Counted from the stretch's first letter, positions 22,624 through 30,428 are shown. The stretch: DNA of 33,615 nt from an uncultured Dorea sp. (GCA_910579015.1 CAJTRO010000022.1:25404-59018); one strand, 5' to 3'. Notes: generated by a model from the sequence alone, not told the origin. A program made the numbers and translations.

Positions 22624-23412
22624 TCAGATGTCATATGTACGGTATAATTCGGCCACTGTCTCGTCAATGCTGCCGCCGCCTCTTCGGATATCATCCAGCG
22701 TGCCGTCCATCAGGATCTTGCCTTTCCCGATCAGAATGATACGGCTTGCCAGCGCTTCGATATCCTGCATATCATGGGTGGTCAGTATCACGGTAGTGCC
22801 GTGCGTCTTATTCTGCTTCAGGATAAAATCCCGCACGGCAAGCTTTGACACCGCGTCCAGTCCGATGGTAGGTTCGTCAAGGAACAGAATCCTCGGCCGG
22901 TGCAGAAGAGAAGCGGCGATCTCACAGCGCATCCGCTGTCCGAGGGAAAGCTGTCTGGCAGGAGAGCGCAGAAGTTCTGCTAGATCCAGTAATTCAGTTA
23001 ATTCTTCAAGGCTTTGTCTGTACAGGGGTTCTGAAATAGAATAGATATCCTTAAGAAGTTCAAAGGAATCTATGACGGGAACATCCCACCACAATTGAGA
23101 ACGCTGGCCAAACACGACGCCGATCTCTTTGACGTGTCTGGTGCGGTTCTTGTATGGAATCCTGCCGTCCACAAGGACGGTTCCGCGATCGGGGGTTAAT
23201 ATTCCGCTTAGAATCTTAATTGTAGAGCTCTTTCCGGCTCCATTGGGACCGATGTATCCGACCATCTCCTGGTCCTGGATGGTAAAGCTTACATCGTTCA
23301 ATGCATGGATCGTCTCATATTCCCGGTGAAAAAGTGCTTTGACGGCCTCACCGAAGCCGGCGTTTCTTTTTGCAATCTTGTACGATTTACATACGTGCTC
23401 CATCGTGATCAT
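22624..23412 (-). CDS. ABC-2 exporter ATP-binding protein
   Basis: The 262-residue ATPase has Walker A GPNGAGKSS (55-63), a Q-loop with the subfamily mark FGQRSQLWWDVP (101-112), signature LSLGQRMRCE (155-164), Walker B ILFLDEPTIGLD (175-186) and the H-loop TTHDMQD. The WWDVP motif and the N-terminal YKIAKRNAGFGEAVKALF are typical of the ATPases that go with paired ABC-2 permeases. The ATG at 23412 has AGGAGGAAG 6 nt upstream. It is the first gene of the operon. A related but truncated copy lies at 20703-20790. Confidence 0.93.
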   Translation of the reverse strand: MITMEHVCKSYKIAKRNAGFGEAVKALFHREYETIHALNDVSFTIQDQEMVGYIGPNGAGKSSTIKILSGILTPDRGTVLVDGRIPYKNRTRHVKEIGVVFGQRSQLWWDVPVIDSFELLKDIYSISEPLYRQSLEELTELLDLAELLRSPARQLSLGQRMRCEIAASLLHRPRILFLDEPTIGLDAVSKLAVRDFILKQNKTHGTTVILTTHDMQDIEALASRIILIGKGKILMDGTLDDIRRGGGSIDETVAELYRTYDI

Positions 23413-23513
23413 TCTTGCTTCCTCCTGGTAGTTATATTCTCATATCTTGCCAAGTCGGTCTGGTTCCTATGGATTTTGCCAGAGGATACCGAAGGTAAAA
23501 TATTCAGTTGATG

Positions 23514-23547
23514 AAAGACTGGCCGTAACGATGAGATGCCAGTCTTT
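23514..23547. repeat. 10-bp inverted repeat in the leader of the ABC-2 operon
   Basis: AAAGACTGGC and GCCAGTCTTT form a perfect stem around a 14-nt loop, between the putative promoter and the ATPase start. Read on the minus strand it lacks a U-run, so it is not a plain terminator. It may be an operator or attenuator, or a weak plus-strand terminator (TTTTAG). Confidence 0.55.
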
Positions 23548-23558
23548 TAGACACTCTG

Positions 23559-23587
23559 ATTATACCATGGAAGAGACGGGTGGTAAA
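23559..23587 (-). promoter_or_regulatory. Promoter of the ABC-2 operon
   Basis: On the minus strand TTTACC (23587-23582), 17 bp and TATAAT (23564-23559), with an extended TGG before the -10. The resulting leader is about 140 nt and includes the inverted repeat at 23514-23547. Confidence 0.65.
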
Positions 23588-23688
23588 GAGGAAATTAATT
23601 TGCCGTTCCTGGCTGTTCCGGGCTCTTACTGACATGGCGCCGATCCGTAAAGGAAGAGGCGCAGGGGAAAGAGTAACCAGATGTACGG

Positions 23689-24126
23689 TCAGGAGAGCGG
23701 TTCTTCTGAAAGATCATATAGAAGCATGTTTGCATCCATCACAGATAGTCCCTTCTGGAGAGAGAAGATCAATATGGAATCCCGCTTTCTCCGTGCATAT
23801 AAGGGACCGGCGTTTGCCAGCATGAGGGCGTGTTGGGTATCCGCTAAGGGAAGCGACAGCGACAGGCATATTGCGACAATTTTGTCCCTGCCGGGAGTTT
23901 TGGTTCCGTTAAGAATCTGATATCCGTAATTGCGCTGTATCAGGGAGAGTTCCCAGAGCCTGCCCGGTGAAATCCCCCGTTCCTGCATCTTTTGAGAAAT
24001 ATAGTCAGGAAAAGACGTCTTGTTTTCAGGCTTATCCAATTCATCTGACAGGTCATGCAAAGAAGAACGGGATTCCATGGAAGATAGTAGTTTTAACAGT
24101 TCATCGGTAGTTTTGCTGGTGATCAA
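23689..24126 (-). CDS. XRE-like helix-turn-helix protein, partner of the adjacent Ser/Thr kinase
   Basis: This 145-residue protein has an N-terminal helical part (1-35) and a helix-turn-helix-like region, TSFPDYISQKMQERGISPGR then LWELSLIQRNYGYQILNGTK (about 37-76), of the XRE/Cro kind. An RDKIVAICLSLSLPLADTQH stretch follows, and the end is SVMDANMLLYDLSEEPL. I recognise this pattern from Clostridial proteins encoded beside Ser/Thr kinases. The start appears to be TTG at 24126, with GAAAGGA about 10 nt upstream and no better ATG. It is divergent from the kinase gene; the two promoters overlap, so it may regulate both. Whether it binds DNA or is a kinase substrate (it is rich in Ser near the N-terminus) is open. 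Confidence 0.75.
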   Translation of the reverse strand: MITSKTTDELLKLLSSMESRSSLHDLSDELDKPENKTSFPDYISQKMQERGISPGRLWELSLIQRNYGYQILNGTKTPGRDKIVAICLSLSLPLADTQHALMLANAGPLYARRKRDSILIFSLQKGLSVMDANMLLYDLSEEPLS

Positions 24127-24142
24127 TTTTAAAAATCCTTTC

Positions 24143-24171
24143 TTGATTATACATTAAAAATATCATATAAT
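24143..24171 (+). promoter_or_regulatory. Promoter of the membrane kinase gene
   Basis: TTGATT (24143-24148), 17 bp and TATAAT (24166-24171). A minus-strand TATAAT at 24151-24146 overlaps its spacer and may drive the divergent XRE-like gene, so the two transcription units share a compact control region. Confidence 0.75.
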
Positions 24172-24207
24172 TTTTTGAATGGAAAAGCAAGAGAAGAAGG
24201 TGAGAAG

Positions 24208-25314
24208 ATGGAGTTGTCAAAGGAATATATTTTATCTCAGTATCAGGAATTAGGCTTGCTGAATGAGAACGAGAATGTGCGGATTGTAAGGAACAGCATC
24301 AATGGAAGGATTGCTGTGAAAAAATATATGAATATCGAACAGACAGCCATTTATGCTTTCCTGAAATCCCATAGAAGCGATTTCATCCCTCAGATTTACG
24401 AATATATTGAGGACGGACGGCAGTTGATCGTGATTGAGGAATATATTGAGGGACGTAATCTGGAAGACATCCTGAGGGAGCAGAAGCTGACCATAGAAGA
24501 GAGTGTCTGTATTGTGAAAAGGATCTGCCGTGCATTATATCCGCTTCATATGGCAAGACCGTCCATTGTGTGCAGAGACCTTAAGCCGGAGAATATCATG
24601 ATCACGTTGCAGAACCATGTGAAAATAATCGATTTTGATATTGCCAGAATCGTAAGTCCGGGGAAAAACCGGGACACGGTAGTCATGGGGACGGAAGGGT
24701 TTGCGGCGCCTGAACAGTTCGGGCGCCGTCAGACGGATTGCCGTTCGGATATCTATGCATTGGGAACGATACTAAACTATATGATCTTACGGAAATTTCC
24801 GGTAGAAGAGATTGCAGGCGGACAGCTGGGTGCGGTGATCCGCAGGTGCGTTTTCGTGAATCCGGATGAAAGGTTTCAGAATGTGGAAGAACTGGAGCGG
24901 GCGTTGGAAACACTGTATCCTTCTGTTGTGAGAAAAGAGACTGATAAGCCGGCAGGTGATAAACAGCCGAAATGGCGTAGAATCCTCCCGCCTGGTTTTC
25001 GAAGCGGAACACCGTGGAAAATGCTTGTGGCAGTCATTGGATATCTGCTGATGTTTAATTTATTTCTGTCTATGGAGATCAGAGAAGAAGATGTTTTACT
25101 CACTGGCTGGAGAGCATGGTTCCAGAAGATCTTATTTTTATTGTCTCAGCTGGCGGAAATAGGGTTTCTGTTTAATTATATGGGATGCCGGGACAGAGTA
25201 TCTCTTTTAAACTCAAAAAATATTTTGCTTCGTGTGGCGGGATATGTGGTTTTAGATTTTGCGTTCATAACAATAGCGGCGCTGTTATGGATGTTTCTGG
25301 AAATCTTGATCTGA
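24208..25314 (+). CDS. Membrane-anchored Ser/Thr protein kinase with variant motifs
   Basis: The 368-residue protein has an N-terminal eukaryotic-like kinase domain (about 10-250) and a C-terminal part with about three membrane helices (268-290, 305-330, 340-366). The ATP-binding Lys38 (IAVKKY), catalytic loop CRDLKPEN (122-129; Cys in place of the usual His), and GTEGFAAPEQFG with the APE motif are present. The metal-binding DFG is DFD (142-144), and the glycine-rich loop is degenerate (RNSINGRI). Catalytic Asp124, Lys126, Asn129 and Asp142 are intact, so activity is likely. There are no PASTA repeats; signals would be sensed through the short membrane part. The start at 24208 is set by AGAAGGTGAGA; an ATG at 24175 is also in frame. 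It is divergent from an XRE-like gene. Confidence 0.9.
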   Translation: MELSKEYILSQYQELGLLNENENVRIVRNSINGRIAVKKYMNIEQTAIYAFLKSHRSDFIPQIYEYIEDGRQLIVIEEYIEGRNLEDILREQKLTIEESVCIVKRICRALYPLHMARPSIVCRDLKPENIMITLQNHVKIIDFDIARIVSPGKNRDTVVMGTEGFAAPEQFGRRQTDCRSDIYALGTILNYMILRKFPVEEIAGGQLGAVIRRCVFVNPDERFQNVEELERALETLYPSVVRKETDKPAGDKQPKWRRILPPGFRSGTPWKMLVAVIGYLLMFNLFLSMEIREEDVLLTGWRAWFQKILFLLSQLAEIGFLFNYMGCRDRVSLLNSKNILLRVAGYVVLDFAFITIAALLWMFLEILI

Positions 25315-25326
25315 GAGGCTGAGGTT

Positions 25327-25416
25327 ATGGAGATTCAGTGGTCAGAGGCAGGGTGTATGGGGATTCAGTGGTCGGATTATAGATTTATGGAAATGTATGC
25401 TGACAGCATACCATGA
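25327..25416 (+). CDS. Possible 29-residue peptide with an internal 10-residue duplication
   Basis: An ATG 12 nt after the kinase stop opens a short frame reading MEIQWSEAGC then MGIQWSDYRF, so a 30-bp unit is duplicated in frame. GAGG lies upstream at a reasonable distance. No homologue comes to mind; it may be only a duplicated non-coding stretch. It precedes the kinase terminator. Confidence 0.25.
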   Translation: MEIQWSEAGCMGIQWSDYRFMEMYADSIP

Positions 25417-25440
25417 GAAAAGACAGATGTGAGAGAATGG

Positions 25441-25473
25441 AGAAGCATAAGACATAAGCCTATGCTTCTTTTT
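25441..25473 (+). terminator. Terminator of the kinase transcript
   Basis: AGAAGCATA and TATGCTTCT form a perfect 9-bp stem around an 11-nt loop, followed by TTTT. The right arm overlaps the last codons of the convergent ribbon-helix-helix gene. Confidence 0.85.
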
Positions 25474-25609
25474 GATTTAGATGTTCTTTGAGGATCAGAT
25501 TGATATACTGCGAAAAAGAACGGTCGTCTTCTTCGGCAAGCTGTTTGATTTTTTCTATGACATCTGAATCGAGAGTGATACTGACTTTACTTTTTAGTGG
25601 TTTCATCAT
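25460..25609 (-). CDS. Small ribbon-helix-helix (Arc/CopG-like) DNA-binding protein
   Basis: This 49-residue protein begins MMKPLKSKVSITLDSDVIEK and then IKQLAEEDDRSFSQYINLIL. It has the beta strand (KVSITLDS) that enters the DNA major groove, followed by two helices with the family Gly/Ser-turn position (RSFSQY). Length and layout match stand-alone RHH repressors or antitoxins. AAGGAG lies 6 nt before the first ATG. No toxin gene of the usual size is adjacent on the same strand. Its upstream region faces the promoter of the DUF5067 lipoprotein gene, where AGTAGTATAAA is repeated directly, so it may regulate that gene. Its 3' end overlaps the convergent kinase terminator. Confidence 0.82.
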   Translation of the reverse strand: MMKPLKSKVSITLDSDVIEKIKQLAEEDDRSFSQYINLILKEHLNQKEA

Positions 25610-25702
25610 ACGAACTCCTTGCAAGGTTATAGTGACTAATTTAATATGCAGATTCTGAAATATTACCAGACAATATTTATAATAAATATATACGACAAAA
25701 TA

Positions 25703-25731
25703 TTGACATATACCTGTTAGTAGTATAAAGT
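25703..25731 (+). promoter_or_regulatory. Promoter of the DUF5067 lipoprotein gene with direct repeats
   Basis: A consensus TTGACA (25703-25708) is followed at 17 bp by TAAAGT. The -10 region contains two direct copies of AGTAGTATAAA (starting near 25719 and 25730), a possible binding site for a small regulator such as the neighbouring RHH protein. Confidence 0.65.
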
Positions 25732-25761
25732 AGTATAAAATAGGATGAAGGAGAAGGAGAA

Positions 25762-26331
25762 ATGAAGAAAAAATTACTTATGATGATCATTGCAATGCTG
25801 GCGATGATATCTATATGGGGATGCAGTGACAGTGACGCCCCTGACAGCGGTGGAAAAGCGGAAGAGACGGATGCGGAAGATGATAAAGAAGAAGACACGA
25901 CAGGAGAAGAAGGGGCGGAAGAAGACGCGTCGGCAAACACCAGGGTTGAACAGATCAATCTTGAGAACGCGGAAGGAAGTCTGGTATATGTAAGGCATGA
26001 GATAGCGAAAGACTATAACGAAGCTGATGCAGTACGGATTTATTTTACATATACGAATAGATCGGATGAGACAAAGACGGCACAGTCAACCTTCTATCCA
26101 CAGGTATTTCAGAATGGGATAGAGTGTGATTTCACATCAGGAGACTTTATGGAACCGAATGAGGCTGAGAGCAATCTTGCCAAAGAGCTTATGAAAGATT
26201 CTTCTTTAGAGGTAGCCTTTATATATACGCTTCAGGATGTATCCAATCCGGTTATTTTGAAGGTAAACGATCAGTCAGCTGATAATTTATTCAAGGATAT
26301 ATATCAAGAACAGGAATTAGCATTACAATAG
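25762..26331 (+). CDS. DUF5067-type lipoprotein
   Basis: The 189-residue secreted lipoprotein has a lysine-rich start, a hydrophobic core (LLMMIIAMLAMISI) and the lipobox SIWGC, which puts the lipid on Cys21. A low-complexity acidic linker (residues 25-60) leads to a beta-rich domain with IYFTYTNRSDETKTA and FYPQVFQNGIECDF, the pattern of DUF5067 immunoglobulin-like domains of Firmicutes lipoproteins. Its role is unknown; it is displayed on the outer face of the membrane. AAGGAGAAGGAGAA precedes the ATG. It forms a two-gene unit with the next membrane protein. Confidence 0.85.
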   Translation: MKKKLLMMIIAMLAMISIWGCSDSDAPDSGGKAEETDAEDDKEEDTTGEEGAEEDASANTRVEQINLENAEGSLVYVRHEIAKDYNEADAVRIYFTYTNRSDETKTAQSTFYPQVFQNGIECDFTSGDFMEPNEAESNLAKELMKDSSLEVAFIYTLQDVSNPVILKVNDQSADNLFKDIYQEQELALQ

Positions 26332-26345
26332 GGAGAAGAAAAGGA

Positions 26346-26714
26346 ATGAAGACAGCTAAATTAGTAACAGGTATCTTGTCAATTGTTTTATGCGTATTTG
26401 TGACCTTTCAGTCCTGTGCGGCGGGACTGGTAAACGCACTTGAAGATAATGGAGAGGTAAGTGGAAGCGCCGGGGTTATGGTAGCAATCTGTCTGCTGAC
26501 AGCAGGAATCGTGTCCATTGCAACCAGAAATAAAGAAAAGAACGGCGGAAATATCGCCTGTATCATTCTGTACATGATCGGTGCATTAATGGGGGGATCA
26601 TTGGCAGGAAGTTATGCAGATCTGAAAATATGGGGTGGTTATGCCGGGATCTGTGGTATTATACATCTGATGTCTGCTATAAAGTGTAAAAATAACGGAA
26701 AAAAGAATAAGTAA
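26346..26714 (+). CDS. Small membrane protein of unknown function
   Basis: The 122-residue protein has about four membrane helices: LVTGILSIVLCVFVTFQSC, AGVMVAICLLTAGIVSIA, IACIILYMIGALMGGSLAGS and GGYAGICGIIHLMSAI. Its lysine/asparagine-rich tail is inside by the positive-inside rule. This layout occurs beside DUF5067 lipoprotein genes in related bacteria. It starts 15 nt after the lipoprotein stop with GGGAGAAG upstream, so the two are cotranscribed and may act together. I do not know a function. Confidence 0.78.
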   Translation: MKTAKLVTGILSIVLCVFVTFQSCAAGLVNALEDNGEVSGSAGVMVAICLLTAGIVSIATRNKEKNGGNIACIILYMIGALMGGSLAGSYADLKIWGGYAGICGIIHLMSAIKCKNNGKKNK

Positions 26715-26727
26715 TTCATGGATATTG

Positions 26728-27619
26728 TCATATTTTAATTCTATATTCCCGTGGTGTGCAGTTATAGAAGCGCTTAAATATTTTAGCAAAGTTGCTGGGG
26801 CTGTCAAAACCGCATAGGGTTGCGATTTCTGATATACTGTCCGCCGGATGCTTTCGCAACATTTCAGCCCCCCTGCATAATCCGATACTTTAACAGATAC
26901 TGGATCGGGGAAAGCTGGATCGTTTTCTTAAAACAGCGCAGGCTTTCCCTTTCACTAATGCCGGCGGCGCTTGAAATTTCTGACAGAGATATATCATCGG
27001 CAAAATTTTTGTGGATGTAAGCAAGCATTTTTCTGATACGGAGATTGTCCTGGCTTGGCGGAACATTTTGCGTATCCGTCTGCGGATTCAATTCCCTGCA
27101 TAAAAAAAGACAGATACGGGATAAATTTTCCCGCACGGTAAATTCATATCCGTAACAGTCCTGTGCAAGAGCTTCAAACGCACAGTTAAACCAGTCTGCC
27201 ACATTTCTGTTGCTGCCTGCATTTATAAAATAATGGGAAAATCCATTACAGGTTAATAGCGGCTGCATATACTTTTTGGCAAATACAAGATCCTCACTTC
27301 CGGTAATGAGCGTCTGGTCAAAAACAAGGGAGCGCAATTTACATTCCGTGACAGCCGCCGCATAATGAAGAATATTTGAATTGATAACAATACAGTCTCC
27401 CTTTTCCAAAAAGAAAGTATTTGACGGTATCTTTACATTCATCTGTCCATTTTCTATATACACAATTTCAATCTCTTCATGCCAGTGCCATGGGATAATA
27501 TCTTCCTGTCTGTCCGTGTGGGAGGAACAATATCCGGCACAGGGGAATTGAGGGGTTCCATGGGGTTGGAGTTCTTTTGATACTTTATTCAGGTTTAATC
27601 CACATTCTTGTAATGCCAT
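26728..27619 (-). pseudogene. AraC-family regulator with a frameshift in a six-G run
   Basis: The gene encodes an N-terminal cupin sensor domain (HWHEEIEIVYIENGQMNVKI, LEKGDCIVINSNILHYAA) and a C-terminal AraC DNA-binding domain. The first helix-turn-helix (DISLSEISSAAGISERESLR) is complete. At a run of six G on the coding strand (26873-26868) the frame breaks just after LLKYRIMQGG. With five G it would continue as AEMLRKHPADSISEIATLCG then FDSPSNFAKIFKRFYNCTPR to a stop at 26728, a perfect second helix-turn-helix. As written, the product lacks it. The start at 27619 (MALQECGLNL) has AGGAAGG upstream; the longer frame to 27763 overlaps the divergent MFS gene and is unlikely. It may be slipped-strand phase variation, a fixed mutation or a base-calling error. 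Confidence 0.85.
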
Positions 27620-27675
27620 ATTTTTGCGTACCTTCCTGTTTGGCGTTTTTTTTATATTATATGTCCGAATATGTA

Positions 27676-27704
27676 TTGTATCAAGTACTATTTGACGGTA
27701 TTCT
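27676..27704 (+). promoter_or_regulatory. Candidate promoter of the sugar-type MFS gene
   Basis: TTGTAT, 17 bp, TATTCT, in the 118-bp divergent gap between the AraC and MFS genes; a site where the AraC protein would be expected to act. Confidence 0.45.
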
Positions 27705-27737
27705 TTTGATAAGCACAAAACACAGGAGGACGTTAAA

Positions 27738-28925
27738 ATGATCCATCTACTGTTGGTCATCATTTACCTTGCTTTTATCAGTCTGGGGCTTCCGGATTCC
27801 CTGTTAGGTTCCGCGTGGCCCGCAATGTATCAGGAGTTTTCCGTACCTGTTTCCTATGCGGGCGGTATTTCTATGATTATCGCTGCAGGGACGATCATTT
27901 CCAGTCTGCAAAGCGACAGATTGACCAGAAGATTTGGAACGGGCAAAGTTACGGCTGCCAGTGTGTTAATGACTGCAGCAGCATTGTTTGGGTTTTCCAT
28001 CAGCCATTCCTATGCCGCGTTATGCTTATGGGCAGTTCCTTATGGGCTTGGCGCCGGAAGTGTGGACGCTTCCTTGAATAACTATGTTGCTCTCCATTAT
28101 GCAAGCAGGCATATGAGCTGGCTGCATTGTATGTGGGGCGTCGGCGCGTCCCTTGGCCCGTACATCATGGGTTATGCCCTGACCGGCGGACAAGGGTGGA
28201 ATATGGGTTATCGCTATATCGCCGTCCTTCAGATCGCATTGACCGCCGTGTTGATTTTCAGCCTGCCATTGTGGAAAAAACAGGGTAACCATGATATGGG
28301 GCAGACGGAAAAAGAAATAACAGCCCGCCCCCTTTCCTTACGTCAGATTGTTAAAATTCCGGGAGCAAAAGAAGTCATGATCACATTTTTCTGCTACTGC
28401 GCTCTTGAACAGACAACCGGGTTATGGGCAAGCAGCTATCTTGTGCTGCGCCGGGGATTGTCAGCGGAAACTGCCGCGGGGTTTGCGAGCCTGTTTTTTA
28501 TGGGGATTACAGCCGGCAGGGCTTTCAGCGGATTTTTGACATTAAAGTTAAATGATACGCAGATGATACGGCTTGGTCAAGGCTTTATCTTGGCTGGCAT
28601 TGTATTTTTACTTCTGCCGTTTGGCAGCGCAGGCTCATTGATCGGGTTGATTTTGGTTGGATTGGGATGTGCTCCGGTGTATCCTTCTATTATACATTCC
28701 ACGCCGGAACATTTTGGGGCGGATAAGTCACAGGCGATGATCGGCGTGCAAATGGCGTCTGCCTATGTGGGAACCTGCTTCATGCCGCCGATCTTCGGAT
28801 TTATCGCAAACCATATCAGCGTATCCTTGTTTCCGGTTTATTTGCTGGCGATACTGCTCCTTATGGCTGCTATGCATGAAAAAATGATATCGAAAGTAAC
28901 TGCAGATAAGAAGAAAGATTTATGA
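27738..28925 (+). CDS. MFS transporter (FucP/sugar-porter-like)
   Basis: The 395-residue protein has twelve membrane helices. The start LLLVIIYLAFISLGLPDSLL, then GSAWPAMYQEFSVPVSYAGG, is typical of a Clostridial MFS group related to FucP-like sugar permeases. SDRLTRRFGTGK is the motif A loop, WLHCMWGVGASLGPYIMG lies in helix 5, and FMGITAGRAFSGFL opens the second half. The protein is full length. AGGAGG lies 7 nt before the ATG. It is divergent from the AraC gene, whose normal role would be to control it in response to a small molecule, probably a sugar; the regulator is now frameshifted. Confidence 0.88.
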   Translation: MIHLLLVIIYLAFISLGLPDSLLGSAWPAMYQEFSVPVSYAGGISMIIAAGTIISSLQSDRLTRRFGTGKVTAASVLMTAAALFGFSISHSYAALCLWAVPYGLGAGSVDASLNNYVALHYASRHMSWLHCMWGVGASLGPYIMGYALTGGQGWNMGYRYIAVLQIALTAVLIFSLPLWKKQGNHDMGQTEKEITARPLSLRQIVKIPGAKEVMITFFCYCALEQTTGLWASSYLVLRRGLSAETAAGFASLFFMGITAGRAFSGFLTLKLNDTQMIRLGQGFILAGIVFLLLPFGSAGSLIGLILVGLGCAPVYPSIIHSTPEHFGADKSQAMIGVQMASAYVGTCFMPPIFGFIANHISVSLFPVYLLAILLLMAAMHEKMISKVTADKKKDL

Positions 28926-29004
28926 TGACATGAAAGGTGTAGAAATTTATCTTTCGACACAAAGGACTGCTTTAAGTTTATAAATCATAGATGGGAGGCT
29001 GCGT

Positions 29005-29160
29005 ATGATAGATTTGCATATGCACAGCAGATACAGCGACGACGGGGAATTTACTCCGTCAGAACTGGTAGGACAATGTGCCAAAAAAGAGTTTCGCATG
29101 ATGTCCGTCACTGACCATAATTGTGTGAAAGCGAATGAAGAAATTCAAGTTCTGCTTTGA
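29005..29160 (+). pseudogene. N-terminal fragment of a PHP-domain phosphoesterase
   Basis: The 51-residue frame MIDLHMHSRYSDDGEFTPSE, then LVGQCAKKEFRMMSVTDHNC, has the first two metal-binding motifs of PHP enzymes (HxH in DLHMHS and the TDHN motif). It stops after VKANEEIQVLL. Intact enzymes are about 230-280 residues with three more metal motifs. A good ribosome binding site (GGGAGG) is retained. The remainder was apparently deleted, since the next gene follows 80 bp later. It cannot be catalytic. Confidence 0.8.
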
Positions 29161-29242
29161 TGAATAGGGCAAGAAGGAGCCGGTTTCATTTTAGACAAAA
29201 TAATATATAATAAAGTCAGCAGTAAATAGGGAGGAAGATTCT

Positions 29243-29791
29243 ATGGATATGACAAAATTCGAGTGGACACGAGAACCAGAGAAGTATTACATTGACAGTA
29301 GGAAAGTAGAGATTGTTACAGTACCGCATACCGATTTGTGGCAAAGAACTTATTATCATTTTCAAAATGATACTGCGCCGGTGTTTCAAATGGAAACGGA
29401 TGAAAAGTTTTTCAGCTTTGTTGTTAAAACTGATTTTTCTGAAAGCTACCATCGATTTGACCAATGCGGTATTGTTATGTATTTAGACAGTGAAAATTGG
29501 CTGAAAGGCTCCATTGAATATGAAAACGAAGAGTTCCAGCATTTAGGCAGTGTTGTAACAAATGGGGGATATTCTGATTGGGCTACTACTGCCATTCCTT
29601 CCTCTGTCAAATCCATATGGTATCGCTTCAGCCGCCGTGAAGATGATTATTGTATCAAATGTTCTGAAGATGGTGTCAAATTTGATCAAATGCGTATTTG
29701 CCATATGAATAAAGGCGGTGGTAAAATCAAGTTCGGCATCTATGCCTGCTTTCAGCCGCTTTTGGAAATATCTGGTACTTTTTCCAAATGA
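29243..29791 (+). pseudogene. DUF1349 (concanavalin-like) protein, 3' end replaced by a deletion junction
   Basis: The 182-residue frame has the DUF1349 pattern: TYYHFQNDTAPVFQMETDEK, DQCGIVMYLDSENWLKGSIE, GYSDWATTAIPSSVKSIWYR and KIKFGIYAC. After IYAC (29749) the usual closing strand is missing and the frame runs FQPLLEISGTFSK, which is antisense to the end of the convergent LysR gene. The two genes are thus joined tail to tail by a deletion near 29750. The loss is about 15-20 residues, so some folding may remain. The gene has AGGGAGGAAG upstream and a TATAAT at 29206-29211. DUF1349 proteins are soluble and of unclear function. Confidence 0.72.
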
Positions 29792-30365
29792 TATGCATTT
29801 CTTCTGAAAGCTCTGGCATTAAAGGCCGGAAACAAAGGCCGCTGTGCTCTGTAATATGAATGATTTTATCGAAGCATAAAGCATATCCCATCCCGTCTTT
29901 TACCATGAGAGAACCATTAAACAGAAGATTGTATGTTCCGACAATGTTTAGATCCTCGTACTTTTTCCCAAGCCATTTGATCAAAGAAGATCTGCTTGAC
30001 CGCTGACGGGACAGGATCAGCGGCTTGTCCTGCAAGTCTTCTGAGGTAATAACTTCTTTTTCTGCTAAATCTGCGTCATGACGCATCAGAACGCCCCATG
30101 TATCTTTATAAGGAACCTTCAACATGTTATATTTCGAGGTATCTACTTCACCAAATACCAAACCAAAATCAATTAATCCGCGGTCAAGATTTTCAAGCAC
30201 ACTTATACCATCCCCGCTTATGATATGGAAGTGGATATCCGGAAAATCTTCCTGCAATGCTTTGGCAGTCTTTGTGAGAAAGCGCACACCGTCGGTTTCT
30301 CCGGCGCCGGAAATACTTTGTTCTCTTGTAACGGCAAGAAAATATTGTAAAACACGCAATTCCAT
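29727..30365 (-). pseudogene. LysR-type regulator lacking its DNA-binding domain
   Basis: The frame starts like a LysR protein (MELRVLQYFLAVTREQSIS) and then jumps in frame to GAGETDGVRFLTKTAKALQE, part of the effector-binding domain. Most of the winged helix-turn-helix and the linker helix, about 65 residues, are gone. The effector domain (FPDIHFHIISGDGISVLENL, then LILSRQRSSRSSLIKWLG) continues to EEMHIIWKKYQIFPKAAES. There it ends at the junction with the DUF1349 gene, adding RHRCRT. The 212-residue product can be translated but cannot bind DNA. It is either a dead gene or, less likely, a ligand-binding or dominant-negative remnant. Confidence 0.8.
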
Positions 30366-30428
30366 AGGATTCTCCTCTTAAATTCGATTATCATAATATT
30401 TTTTCTCATTTTAGATACAGAAACATTA

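Noticed and set aside
27620..27763. Longer AraC start overlapping the MFS gene
   Set aside because: It would overlap the divergent MFS coding region, lacks a ribosome binding site, and has no family similarity before MALQECG.
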